From positions 10,735 through 74,734 of the forward strand of contig CAZPOP010000017.1 of NCBI GenBank assembly GCA_964588305.1: a stretch of 64,000 nucleotides of DNA, given 5' to 3'. The notes beneath the pieces are model-generated. The model did not search any database, was not told the origin of the DNA, and worked only from the letters and a program-made list of their open reading frames with translations. Of this stretch, positions 7,814-16,900 are shown piece after piece (the stretch's first letter is position 1; the number at the start of each line of letters is the position of its first letter). Source of the stretch: SM1-73 sp964588305 (GTDB lineage Bacteria; Zixibacteria; MSB-5A5; SM1-73). The position numbers and the translations under genes are program-made.

Positions 7814-9442
7814 CTACCTTTTTAGCTTTACAAGCCGAAGAACGCGTTGTAGCTCTTCCACCTTTAGAATACGTGAGAATACGGAATAACTTGCTGATCC
7901 CAGAAGAAGAATTATCACCAGGCTCAGGATTTTTTGGGCTAAGGGAGCGGTTATCAAATCCAATCCAAAAAACTTCAAGTAAACCCACAATCCTAATCCC
8001 ATGAGAATAGCCGAAGATAATATCTTAAGGAGCGTCACGGCAATGTCCTTTCGGTCCAGGGGGCCGATTCTTTTGTCCAAAATCATAAGCAGCAAGAAGA
8101 GATTTGTCATGGCGGCAATCGATGCTGCCAGTGCCAATCCTCTGAATCCCAAAGGATGCATCAAAAGGAGATTCAAGATGATGTTCACACATACCGCCAC
8201 GGCACTGGTCTTAACCGGCGTTTTTGTATCACCCATAGAATAGAATGTGGATGCGGTCAATCGGACGGAAGAATAGGCGAAAAGTCCGATGCAATAAAAC
8301 ATCAAAGCCTGGGAGGTTGCCACCGTGTCTGGATGAGTAAATCTTCCGTGCTGAAATAGGACCGAGATCACCGGCTGAGATGCGACGGCCAAAAAGACGG
8401 CTGATGGTATGGTCAGAAAGAAAACCAGTTTCAAGGACGAGGTGAAGGTAGAAAGGACCTGACCCATCTCCTTTTTGGCAGCAAAGGCAGAGACTATGGG
8501 GAAGGTCACCGTGGCCACCGCCACCCCAAAGACCCCGATGGGAAATTGCATTAACCTGAAACTGTAGTTAAGATAGGATACGGAGCCTTCCGGTAATAGA
8601 GACGCAATCAGGGTATTTACAAAGATGTTGATCTGGGTGGAAGCCAGACCTAAGGTTGCAGGAACCATCAAAATCAAAATCCTTTTTACGCCGGGATGTC
8701 GAAGATTTAGGGTGAAGCGGTACCTGAAGCCTAGCTTTCTCAAAGAGGGCAGCTGGATGGCCAATTGTCCGAATCCTCCCAGAAGCACTCCAATCGCCAT
8801 CCCGACGATGGGGGGATCGAACCAGGGTGAGATGAAAAGGCCGCCTATGATCATCCCCAGGTTGAACAGGGTGGGCGCCAAGGCGGGAATGCCGAATCGT
8901 CTGAACGTGTTTAACATCCCCATGGCCAGGGCGGCTAAGGCAATGAAAAGCAAAAAAGGAAACATGATTCGGGACAACAGAGTGGTCAAGTCTTGTTTCC
9001 CCGCCTCATCGCCGAAACCCGGGGCGATCACCCGAACGATGTAAGGTGAAAAGAGGATTCCTAAGATTATTACTAAACATAAAGTAACCAAAAGCAAATT
9101 GAGCACCAGGTTGGCCAATTCCCAGGCTTTTTCCTTTCCCTGGTTGGTGACGTGGTCGGTAAAGACCGGTATGAAGGCAGAGGAGAGGGCACCCTCGGCA
9201 AACAGATCCCTCAATAGATTCGGTACGCGGAAGGCGGCGATAAAGGCGTCGGTAGCGTAACCCGCCCCGAAAAGATAGGCGAACACCTGCTCCCTGGCTA
9301 AACCCAAGACCCGGGAAAGGAAGGTGGCGGAGCTTACGATGCCGGTGGATTTGGCAATCTTGTCCTGATCTTTTTCTCTAATCGGTTCTTGCGTATGCAA
9401 AATTCTGAACACAAAAATGTGGTTGGTCGATTTGCCGAACAA
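7814..9442 (-). CDS. murJ: Lipid II flippase MurJ
   Basis: Integral membrane protein of about 530 residues with 13-14 hydrophobic segments, exporting lipid II for peptidoglycan synthesis. The N-terminal block SATFLSRVLGLAREQ, then AAFRVPNLLRDLFAEGALSSAFIPVF, is the hallmark of MurJ (MviN); the RVPNLLR arginines line the cavity. The furthest start is a TTG at 9442, without a ribosome site; GTG and TTG codons 10-15 residues later are equally possible, so the first ~20 residues are uncertain. Last gene of the wall-related group, upstream of rarA in transcription order. Confidence 0.93.
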   Translation of the reverse strand: MFGKSTNHIFVFRILHTQEPIREKDQDKIAKSTGIVSSATFLSRVLGLAREQVFAYLFGAGYATDAFIAAFRVPNLLRDLFAEGALSSAFIPVFTDHVTNQGKEKAWELANLVLNLLLVTLCLVIILGILFSPYIVRVIAPGFGDEAGKQDLTTLLSRIMFPFLLFIALAALAMGMLNTFRRFGIPALAPTLFNLGMIIGGLFISPWFDPPIVGMAIGVLLGGFGQLAIQLPSLRKLGFRYRFTLNLRHPGVKRILILMVPATLGLASTQINIFVNTLIASLLPEGSVSYLNYSFRLMQFPIGVFGVAVATVTFPIVSAFAAKKEMGQVLSTFTSSLKLVFFLTIPSAVFLAVASQPVISVLFQHGRFTHPDTVATSQALMFYCIGLFAYSSVRLTASTFYSMGDTKTPVKTSAVAVCVNIILNLLLMHPLGFRGLALAASIAAMTNLFLLLMILDKRIGPLDRKDIAVTLLKILSSAILMGLGLWVYLKFFGLDLITAPLAQKILSLVIILLLGSASYSVFSRILKVEELQRVLRLVKLKR

Positions 9443-9569
9443 AATCAGAGCCCAATGAATTGGGCAGCCACAAAAGCTTGACTTGAGCGCAAATCATAGC
9501 GCTTCGCATCGATCCTACGCATGGTCTATTCCGTCCGTATGGGCGGATGAAAACGACAGTTTTTTAAGC

Positions 9570-9597
9570 TTGACAAGACGGGTTTTGTGTTTATATT
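9570..9597 (+). promoter_or_regulatory. Sigma-70-type promoter for rpsT
   Basis: TTGACA at 9570-9575 and TATATT at 9592-9597 with a 16-nt spacer, on the strand of rpsT and about 45 nt before its ribosome site. It is the best -35/-10 match I noticed in the window. Confidence 0.7.
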
Positions 9598-9642
9598 CAA
9601 GAGTCGACATGTAGCATGCAGCCTCAAATAAAGGAGTTGGAT

Positions 9643-9909
9643 TTGCCTATTCATAAATCGGCTAAGAAAAGACTGAGACAAAGCAAGAAGGCGAACATAC
9701 AGAATCGGTCGATCAAATCAGAGATAAAGACATTAGTCAAAAAGGTGGAAGCTTCTCTGGATGAAAAGGATCTGAAATCGACTGTCTCGCTTTTGGATAA
9801 AGCCGCCAGGAAGAGAACCGTTCACAAAAACCAGGCTTCAAGGGTCAAGTCCCGGTTGAGCAAGTTGGTGAAGCAGAAGGCTTCCGGTACTCCTCAGGAT
9901 GCCACCTAA
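9643..9909 (+). CDS. rpsT: 30S ribosomal protein S20, UUG start
   Basis: Primary 16S rRNA-binding protein of the small subunit; 88 residues, highly basic, helical hairpin. Motifs: PIHKSAKKRLRQSKKANIQN at the N-terminus and KGxxHKNxAxRxKSRL-type C-terminus (TVHKNQASRVKSRL). An upstream ATG at 9616 would add nine non-conserved residues and has no ribosome site, whereas TTG at 9643 is preceded by AAGGAG at 9631-9636 with a 6-nt gap and gives the standard N-terminus. E. coli rpsT also uses UUG, and there the weak start is tied to autoregulation. A promoter lies at 9570-9597. Confidence 0.93.
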   Translation: MPIHKSAKKRLRQSKKANIQNRSIKSEIKTLVKKVEASLDEKDLKSTVSLLDKAARKRTVHKNQASRVKSRLSKLVKQKASGTPQDAT

Positions 9910-9971
9910 CAGGTTTGTTCCAAAATCGGCCATTTTCTCTTTTTGTCGAGATTGGAATATAGATCTACACC

Positions 9972-11153
9972 TCACCACACCAAGTGTCTCAGCAAGAACA
10001 AAAGCCTGGGGCTTGATCTCAGGATGGTCTTGACCACAGGAATTGGGTCTATGCTGGTGACCGTCTTCCCGTCAAAGCATCCTTTCAGGAACGAAACGGC
10101 CGCATCGAAATCCTCGTCGGTCATTCTTAAAAATATGGCCCGACAGTAGGAATAAAACCGCAATAAGCTCCCCTTGGACCGCATAAGTTCATCATAATAC
10201 TTCTTAAGAAACGAAACGGATAGATTCCCATCTTTGACATACTGGCTCACCACCGATCCGGCGATCTTTCCGGAGAGCAAAGCATTGGAGATTCCGGCCC
10301 CGGAAAGCGAATCGACCACTCTTCCTGCATCCCCAACCAGAAGGAGGTTCTCCTTAACTAAATTTCTGCTTCGATCAAAACTGGGAACTGCCCCCATCAT
10401 GGATTCCAGTATTTCGAAATCAGAGAATCTTTTCGCCACAAAGTCATCCAGCAGGTCTTTGGCCTTTTTGTTGGCAGGATCAGGCGTCACTGCCAACCCG
10501 ACATTGGCAAGATTCTCTCCTTTGGGAAAAACCCAGGCATATCCACCCGGGGCCACGGAGCATCCCAAATAAAACTCCACGCAGTCTGGTTCTATATCCA
10601 CCTCTCCTAAGAGATATTGGGCACATGATTCTATCTGGTTCAATCTTAAAGAGGAATCCATCCCCGCCCACCCGGCTACGCACGACTCCACGCCGTCTGC
10701 TCCGATTATCACCTTGGCCTGGTATTCTTTTTCTCCTCCATCCTCCAGGACTCTAACTCCACACAGCTTTCCTTTTGTGTTTTTCATAAGCCCAATGGCC
10801 TGGACGTTCGTTTTCAGACAGGCCCCGGCAGAAGCGGCTTTTTCGGCTAATCTCCGGTCAAAGAGTCTTCTGTTCAAAACTAAGCCGACGTCGGGATGGT
10901 GAACCTTCATTCTGATCCCCTTTGGGCTGACCAGGAGCATATTTTGACTATAGGTGCTGACCCATTCCGGATCGAGCGGAACAAAATCGGTTAGCCCGGA
11001 GAGGCTTATGGCCTCGGCACATGACAGGGGAGATCCGATCTGCGAATGCTTCTCCAGAATCAAAACGGCGACCCCATTTTCAGCCAGAACCTTGCCGGCC
11101 ATTGACCCGGCGGGGCCAGCTCCTACCACAATGCAATCGAATTCGTCGCTCAT
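9972..11153 (-). CDS. FAD-dependent oxidoreductase, geranylgeranyl reductase family
   Basis: 393-residue flavoprotein. The N-terminal FAD site is DCIVVGAGPAGSMAGKVLAENG, followed by EKHSQIGSPLSCAEAIS, typical of geranylgeranyl reductases with a conserved Cys next to the isoalloxazine. Further family blocks are VIIGADGVESCVAGWAG, PGGYAWVFPKGENLANVGLAV and LLVGDAGRVVDSLSGAGI. Members saturate isoprenoid chains of archaeal lipids, chlorophyll or menaquinone; in a bacterium of this type menaquinone-tail reduction is plausible but unproven. I prefer the ATG at 11153; a TTG 12 codons earlier has no support. The ferredoxin gene directly upstream (11311-11517) is a likely electron donor. Confidence 0.85.
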   Translation of the reverse strand: MSDEFDCIVVGAGPAGSMAGKVLAENGVAVLILEKHSQIGSPLSCAEAISLSGLTDFVPLDPEWVSTYSQNMLLVSPKGIRMKVHHPDVGLVLNRRLFDRRLAEKAASAGACLKTNVQAIGLMKNTKGKLCGVRVLEDGGEKEYQAKVIIGADGVESCVAGWAGMDSSLRLNQIESCAQYLLGEVDIEPDCVEFYLGCSVAPGGYAWVFPKGENLANVGLAVTPDPANKKAKDLLDDFVAKRFSDFEILESMMGAVPSFDRSRNLVKENLLLVGDAGRVVDSLSGAGISNALLSGKIAGSVVSQYVKDGNLSVSFLKKYYDELMRSKGSLLRFYSYCRAIFLRMTDEDFDAAVSFLKGCFDGKTVTSIDPIPVVKTILRSSPRLLFLLRHLVW

Positions 11154-11254
11154 CTCTGATTTAGAAAGACCTCCGAAAAACCATCCCAAGAAGGCGGATT
11201 GGAGTGTTTACCTTTAAGACAACCCTGCATAAGCTTTTTGTCTTTCGAGGGCTT

Positions 11255-11282
11255 AAAGGTCAAGCTGAAGCTTGACACTCCA
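11255..11282. repeat. GTCAAGC palindromic repeat, copy 2
   Basis: Palindrome GTCAAGCTGAAGCTTGAC at 11259-11276 followed by ACTCCAG, in the gap between the ferredoxin and the flavoprotein. Same unit as 3030-3058 (opposite orientation) and 19611-19639. Confidence 0.75.
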
Positions 11283-11310
11283 GCAAAATCCTCGTCCGAA
11301 AGGCCATCTC

Positions 11311-11517
11311 CTACCTGCTCTTCCCGAGGGTTATCTCCTCGGGAGTGTCGGTCATTCTCAGCGCTCCTACCGGACAGAAAACTACGCAGTTTTGGCAAAG
11401 TGTGCACAAGTCCGGTTTGATTAAGAGTCCTGAGACAAAAAGCTCCAAAGCTTGATGCGAACAGACCGCCACGCAGCCCCCGCATTGTCCGCACAGTTTT
11501 GGCTCTACTTCCAGCAT
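11311..11517 (-). CDS. 2[4Fe-4S] ferredoxin
   Basis: 68-residue protein with two complete CxxCxxCxxxC(P) clusters: CGQCGGCVAVC near the N-terminus and CTLCQNCVVFCP near residue 38. It is a dicluster low-potential electron carrier. ATG at 11517 has no clear ribosome site; 14 nt further upstream begins a repeat (11531-11552) that recurs near sucD. The gene lies 157 nt upstream of the geranylgeranyl-reductase-family flavoprotein in the same direction. In archaea ferredoxin feeds such reductases, so the pair probably works together. Confidence 0.85.
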   Translation of the reverse strand: MLEVEPKLCGQCGGCVAVCSHQALELFVSGLLIKPDLCTLCQNCVVFCPVGALRMTDTPEEITLGKSR

Positions 11518-11530
11518 GTTGAGCGTCTTG

Positions 11531-11552
11531 ACGCGAAACAGGTCTCGCTACT
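11531..11552. repeat. ACGCGARACARGTCTCGCTACT repeat, copy 1 (22 bp)
   Basis: Unit ACGCGAAACAGGTCTCGC followed by TACT. A second copy with two differences is at 55835-55856, in the sucC-sucD gap. Confidence 0.6.
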
Positions 11553-11576
11553 TCGGAACTTGGCCTTTTCTATCCA

Positions 11577-11609
11577 TAAAAAATGCTGGGGTAATTTAAC
11601 CCCAGCATT
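11577..11609 (-). terminator. Intrinsic terminator after the 604-aa secreted protein
   Basis: On the minus strand AATGCTGGGGT, a 6-nt loop and ACCCCAGCATT form an 11-bp perfect stem followed by TTTTTT (plus-strand A-run 11578-11583). It lies about 130 nt past the stop of the gene at 11739-13553. A second, stronger hairpin (GGGGCAGGG / CCCTGCCCC) near 11649-11673 sits in between without a T-run. Confidence 0.75.
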
Positions 11610-11738
11610 AACGAATATCAAGATGTTTTTTGTGTTAGACTCTATGATGGGGCAGGGATCTGACCCCTGCCCCAACTTATCTGCTAATCCTTGTCAAATC
11701 AACTCCACGGATCCTTCTGATCCGCTCAGTCCGTTGAT

Positions 11739-13553
11739 CTACTTCAACAGGACCATTCGTTTGGTCTGGGTAACCTCGCCCGCACTCAACTGACAGAAGT
11801 AAATGCCGCTGGCCAAGTCTCTACCCTTTTGATCCTTTCCATCCCAATTCAAGGTCTTGGTTCCTGCTTCCTGGCGGCCGTCGACCAATGTTCTCATCTT
11901 CTGGCCCAGTATGTTGTAGATGGTCAAAGTCACCCGGCAAGGCTTGAGGAGATTATATTTGATGAGGGTCTGGTTGTTAAACGGATTGGGATAGCTCTGG
12001 TAAAGCTCGAAATCCTTTGGAGTTATGGCACTCCCTTGGTCCTCCTCTTCGACCGCAGTAGACTTGGGGCAGATCATGACCGCATATTCCACTTCGGTGG
12101 CATAGAAGATCACGTCGTCTTTGGGTGCCGGTTTGGTGACGGCTATGAATTTCTCCGGAACGTTTAGGCCAGAGTATTTACGGACGCCGTAGGGGTAATT
12201 AATCTCCCAGAAAGGATTGCCCTGGCTGGGTGGGTCAGGGGTCAGGTTGCTTTGGTACATGTCGTGCGAGACGTTGGATGGATCGTTGTGCAGAGTGGCG
12301 TCATATTCCCCGGAAGGTGGATGTAGTGGCGGCCTGATCCTGCCTGGGGCACCGTGTACGGCTCCGTCCCAGTCCGGATCGCTGATGGCGATCTTCAAGG
12401 AGTCGGAACACACTCCGGCCATGGTGACAAAATGCCCGCCCTCTCTATGCCACTCCAATCCGTCGGCCGACCACCAGAAGCCCAGAAGCAGGATGATATC
12501 CTGGGACCTTTTCAGCGAGTCCTCCATTTCGTGGAAGTTGGGCATCTCGAAGGTGGATTCCTTAAGGGCGAATTCAAAGTCCTGGAAGTATTGGTCCAGT
12601 GCCATCTCCATGGTGTCGACGTAGGTTCCCTGCCCTGGATTGCAGTGCATGCGCGCTGCCAGGCTATCTATCAGCTGAGGGGGAGTCCATCCCTGGGGTA
12701 CGGCATCATACCACCACAGGCAGTTGGCCACGGCGGTGGGGCCGCAATAAGCCACCCACTGATCCTGATTCTGGTCAAAATCGGGCATGCCGCTGGGAGA
12801 ATTCCCCGTGTCGTCTTTCCAATACCAACAGCTCTCCGGATCACACTGCTGGGTATAGCCGGTTATCCGCATGATCGGGTATCCGGGGACTGGAGGCGAC
12901 CAGAAGTCTGACCACTCGAAATACCAGTACTGCTCCTCCCAGAAGTACCAAGCCCAGGCATCACAGGTGTCCGCCGGGTTTGTGCTCTCGTTGGTCATGG
13001 TTAGACTGGGATATGGCGGATTTGATTCGCCGGTGTATAGAATCTCCAGAAAGAACGGGTCACGTACACAACAAAGCGAGTCCAGGTCCAGATGAATCGT
13101 GTCTGGATAAGCGGAATCGCTGTGAATGGTGTACACCTGAGAACACAAGATATCTCCGGGACCATTGCACTTGTCTCCCTCATACAAGTCCCGTATATTG
13201 ACTTCAATCTCCACCGGCCAAGTATAGTCCTCGGGGTCGTAGAGATAAAAATGTACATCCGTTATCTTGAAGGGATAAGGATCCGGCAGCCCGCACTGTG
13301 CCGGGTCCAGATATAACGCAAATCCGTCACCCCCTTGAAAATCGCCGAAGTAAGAGGCTACCGCGTCATTATCGCTTTGAATCAGGCAGAAACCCTTGCC
13401 ACCACCTGGGGGGGCAGGTGAGGATGGAATAATCTGATCCGCGGGGACCTTTTGGGGAGTTAGTTTGTCAAAACCTTCCGCAGCCGCATTTGAAGTGAAA
13501 ATGCCAAAAACGAACACGCCCGCCAAGATCAGCATCGTTAGTTTTCTTATCAT
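11739..13553 (-). CDS. Secreted papain/C39-like domain protein with C-terminal sorting domain (paralogue 1)
   Basis: 604 residues with an excellent ribosome site (GGGAGG, 6 nt). Signal peptide at 1-25; an N-terminal beta-rich domain of about 30-235; a cysteine-peptidase-like domain of about 245-480; and a C-terminal FlgD/T9SS-like domain (about 515-604) with YPNPFN and a final TKRMVLLK. The middle domain has PDFDQNQDQW, AYCGPTAVANCLWW (C270), EGGHFVTMAG (H374) and ISDPDWD (D392), which matches the order Gln, Cys, His, Asp of papain-like C39-type peptidases. Activity is an inference. I do not recognise a named family. Two paralogues follow at 13953 and 17441. Confidence 0.8.
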   Translation of the reverse strand: MIRKLTMLILAGVFVFGIFTSNAAAEGFDKLTPQKVPADQIIPSSPAPPGGGKGFCLIQSDNDAVASYFGDFQGGDGFALYLDPAQCGLPDPYPFKITDVHFYLYDPEDYTWPVEIEVNIRDLYEGDKCNGPGDILCSQVYTIHSDSAYPDTIHLDLDSLCCVRDPFFLEILYTGESNPPYPSLTMTNESTNPADTCDAWAWYFWEEQYWYFEWSDFWSPPVPGYPIMRITGYTQQCDPESCWYWKDDTGNSPSGMPDFDQNQDQWVAYCGPTAVANCLWWYDAVPQGWTPPQLIDSLAARMHCNPGQGTYVDTMEMALDQYFQDFEFALKESTFEMPNFHEMEDSLKRSQDIILLLGFWWSADGLEWHREGGHFVTMAGVCSDSLKIAISDPDWDGAVHGAPGRIRPPLHPPSGEYDATLHNDPSNVSHDMYQSNLTPDPPSQGNPFWEINYPYGVRKYSGLNVPEKFIAVTKPAPKDDVIFYATEVEYAVMICPKSTAVEEEDQGSAITPKDFELYQSYPNPFNNQTLIKYNLLKPCRVTLTIYNILGQKMRTLVDGRQEAGTKTLNWDGKDQKGRDLASGIYFCQLSAGEVTQTKRMVLLK

Positions 13554-13952
13554 TTGTTTCCTCCCTTTGGTTTAGAGATTTATAAAATCAGCAAACTTTC
13601 ATCAATTAGTCCTTTGTCCCACCTCCTTTTTTGTTTTTAGAGTTTCGCCAAAAGTCACCTATAAAAAGTTTTCCATGAAGTATATGGTTGAGGATTTCAA
13701 AAAGCAAGAGATTTATCGGCGCAAACTGAAAATAACAATTTCGCGTTTTCTTCAAGACAGGTTCCTGCCCAGCTATCCTCTCCAGCCAGATGGTTAAGCG
13801 TCTGCCCAGGCGCGGAGAGAGACCTGACCACGAGATTTGGCCAAGCCTTATTTGTGTTACATCTTTCTACATGGTATCTTTTGATCCTCTTGTTGGTATG
13901 TTCAAGATCAAATCAAATCCGCTGCATCCGTCCGGGCGTTTGACTCGTTGAC
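13554..13952. other. Intergenic, upstream region of paralogue 1
   Basis: No gene. At 13622-13661 (read on the minus strand: ACTTTTGGCGAAACTC, then AAAAAAGGAGG) it carries an element also present upstream of paralogue 2 at 17231-17270. The rest shows no structure I can name. Confidence 0.45.
13622..13661 (-). promoter_or_regulatory. Shared leader element ACTTTTGGC...AAAAAAGGA, copy 1
   Basis: Minus strand GACTTTTGGCGAAACTC followed by an A-rich run and AAAAAAGGAGG. The copy at 17231-17270 reads AACTTTTGGCAGGACTTC then GCAAAAAAGGAAG. Both precede genes of the same paralogous family, 69 and 114 nt from the start codons. Promoter, operator or RNA leader cannot be told apart by eye. Confidence 0.4.
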
Positions 13953-16900
13953 CTACTTTAGAAGCACCAGACGTTTTGTCTCTTTGACCTCACCGACCTT
14001 CAACTGGTAGAAGTAGATGCCAGTGGATAGGTCATTGCCTTTTTCGTCCGTTCCGTCCCATCTGATGCTCTGGAGACCTGCCTGGCTGCGTCCCTTCACG
14101 AAGGTTTTCACCTTCTGCCCCAGAACGTTGTAAATCGCCAAGCTGACCTCAGCCGGCCTTCGCAGATCGAACTTGATCAGGGTCTCGGCGTTGAATGGAT
14201 TGGGGAAGTTTTGATAAAGCTCAAAGTCCTTTGGAGTCAGAGCCGCTTCCTCCTCTCCCTCCACTGCGGTGGGCTTGGGACAGATCATTACCGCATACTC
14301 CACCTCGGTGACAAAGACGTCCATCGCGTCTTTGGGCGCCGCTTTGGTCGCAGCCCTGAATTTGTCCGGAACGTTCATGCCGGAGAATCCACCTCGGGCC
14401 CAGATATAGTCGATTTCCCAGAAAGGATTGCCCGGGCTGGGGAACGGGTTGTCAAGCAGGCTTTGGTACATGTCGTGGGAGACGTAAGTTGAATCGTTAT
14501 GCAGTTCAGGCGGATAGAGTCCGGCTCCCGGATGCCACGGAGGTCTGACTCTGCCAGGTCCACCTTCCACTGCCGCATCCCGGTCCGGGTCGCTTAGGGC
14601 AATCTTCAGAGACTCGGAGCATACACCGGCCATGGTGACAAAATGTCCGCGCTCCCTGTGCCACGTTCCCCCGCCCGGACAAGCGGGAAAGCCGGCGCAG
14701 CCAAGAGCATCCGACGTTGGATCCACGCCGCAATCCGGAAATGGGGGAGGCAAGTCGGGACCAGCCATGTAGATATAGTCATAGAGAGCTATGCTGTCGC
14801 CGGAATCCAATACCCCGTCATCGTTAGCATCGGCAGCATCATCGCACGGAAAAGGTGGTCCGGTCAGCCAATAAGTTAAGTCGGCCGTGTCAGTGACTCC
14901 GTCCTGGTTTAAATCTCCCCGGATGAACTGCTGCGGTTCTCCCTCATACCACCAGAAACCCAAGAGCAGGATGATGTCCTGACACTTCTTGAGCGAATCC
15001 TCCATTTCGAGGAAGTCGGGCATCTCGAAAGTGGATTCCTGGAGGGCAAATGCATAATCCAGGAAATACTGCTCCAGTCCCGCCTGCATGCTGTCGACGT
15101 GCGTTCCCGAGTCGGGGTCGGTTTGAAAGTATCTGGCCAGCGTATCGATCAACTGAGGCGGAGTCCAACCGGGCGGAACTGCATCATACCACCACAGGCA
15201 GTTGGCTACTGCCGCGGGCCCGCAGTAGGCTATCCATTCGTCCTGATCCTGATCAAAATCGGGCATGCCGCTGGGGGCGTGGGCGGTATCTGGTTTCCAG
15301 TACCAGAGCGAATCGGGCTTCACCAAATGCACCCAGGTGGTGCAATAGTCAGCGGCACCATCCTCGTCGGTCAACCCGTGGATGACCATGTGGGTATCGC
15401 AAGGGGTGCAGCCGTCAGTGTACCAGGTGATCTCCCAGGTGCCGGATGAAGTTCCCTGTCCTGAGATTCTGGTTATGAAATAGTCGCTGCCGCAGCCGGG
15501 CTGAATGTCAATGGAGGCTTCGTTTTGAATAGAATCCCCGTCCGGATCCGTGCCGGTGATGGTATACTCCACCGCATCGTCCACATTGCCCTCAAGGAAA
15601 TCGGGCTGTTCGATCTGGGGCGGGTAATTCGCGTCCGGGTTGGGGCAGATCATGACGGCTGCTTCCACTTCTGTACGCCAATACTCCAAATGCTCGGGCG
15701 CTGCCCTGGTGACGGGCCGGAACCTCTCCGGAACGTTTTTGTTAAAGTATATCAGTGGCTCGTAGCAGTAATCTGCCAGTTCCCATAAGTCGCTGGCCGG
15801 GCTGGGAAATTCCGGGTTAAGCAAGCAGATATAGGCGTCATGGGAGACGTATTGGGTGTCGTTGTGATAGGTGGGGTCGTAACCTCCCCAGGGAAGGTGC
15901 TCTTCCGTTCTGACTCTGCCCGGCCACCAGGAGTACAGTAAACATTGATCCCGATCCGGATCGGATATGGCTACCTCCTTTTTCTCGGAGTTGACCCCGG
16001 CCATGGTTACAAAATGCCCGCCTTCACGGTACCACTTCGCAGAGTCGTCATCCCACCACCAGAAACCCAGAAGGAGGATGACATCCTGGCAGACCTTGAG
16101 CGAGTCTTCCATCTCGTAAAAGTCCGGCGCCCAATAGGTGGTCTCCTTTAGGGGGAGCAGGTAGTCCTCGAAGTAACTGTCCAGGCCCGCTTGAATGGAA
16201 TCCACGTCGGTGCCAGCAGGGCCGGTGCCGAAGTACCCTGCCAGCAGCTCGATGAACTGGGGAGGCTGCGTTCCTTGCGGGACGGCATCGAACCACCAGA
16301 GGCAATTTGCCACTGCTGTGGGTCCGCAAAAGGCTGTCCACTCTTCCTGGTTCTGGTCGAAATCGGGCATGCCGCTGGGGGCAGTGGCGGTGTCCGGCTT
16401 CCAATACCATTCTCCGCACTCGGTCTGTTCCTCGCCGCAATATCCACTTATGCCCAGCACGACCCATCCCGGAACGGAAGGTGTCCAAGCCTCATACCAC
16501 TCCGACCAGGCTGGCTGACCAGACCAGAGCCATTGATAGCAGGTATCGACGGTGACCGTGTCAAAAAACACGCTGGGAATTGAGCCACTCACTCCGCTCA
16601 TATACTCCAGATTGAAGAAAAATGGCTTGTCGAGACAGACGGTGTCCGGGAACGAAATTTCTACAGAATCAGGATAGAACGTGGTGATATGGTAAAGCTG
16701 TGATCTCCATATCTCGGTCCCTGGTCCATCGCAAATGTCAGGGCAGACTATCTCCGCACTGAAGCGTACATCCACCTGCCCGCTTCCCGAATAATCGTTA
16801 AGGTACAACGACACACCAGTCAACTGGAAAGGGTAGTTAGAGGGATTCCCGCAGTCTTCCGGGTCGAAGTATATGGCTACCTTGTCGCCGGATTTAAAAC

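Noticed and set aside
7740..7988. 82-codon minus-strand frame at the end of murJ
   Set aside because: Overlaps the 3' end of murJ in another frame; no independent support.
9616..9642. ATG at 9616 as the rpsT start
   Set aside because: No ribosome site; the added nine residues are not part of S20, whereas TTG 9643 has AAGGAG at proper spacing.
11649..11673. GGGGCAGGG/CCCTGCCCC hairpin as a terminator
   Set aside because: Strong stem but no T-run on either strand; the hairpin at 11577-11609 is the better terminator.
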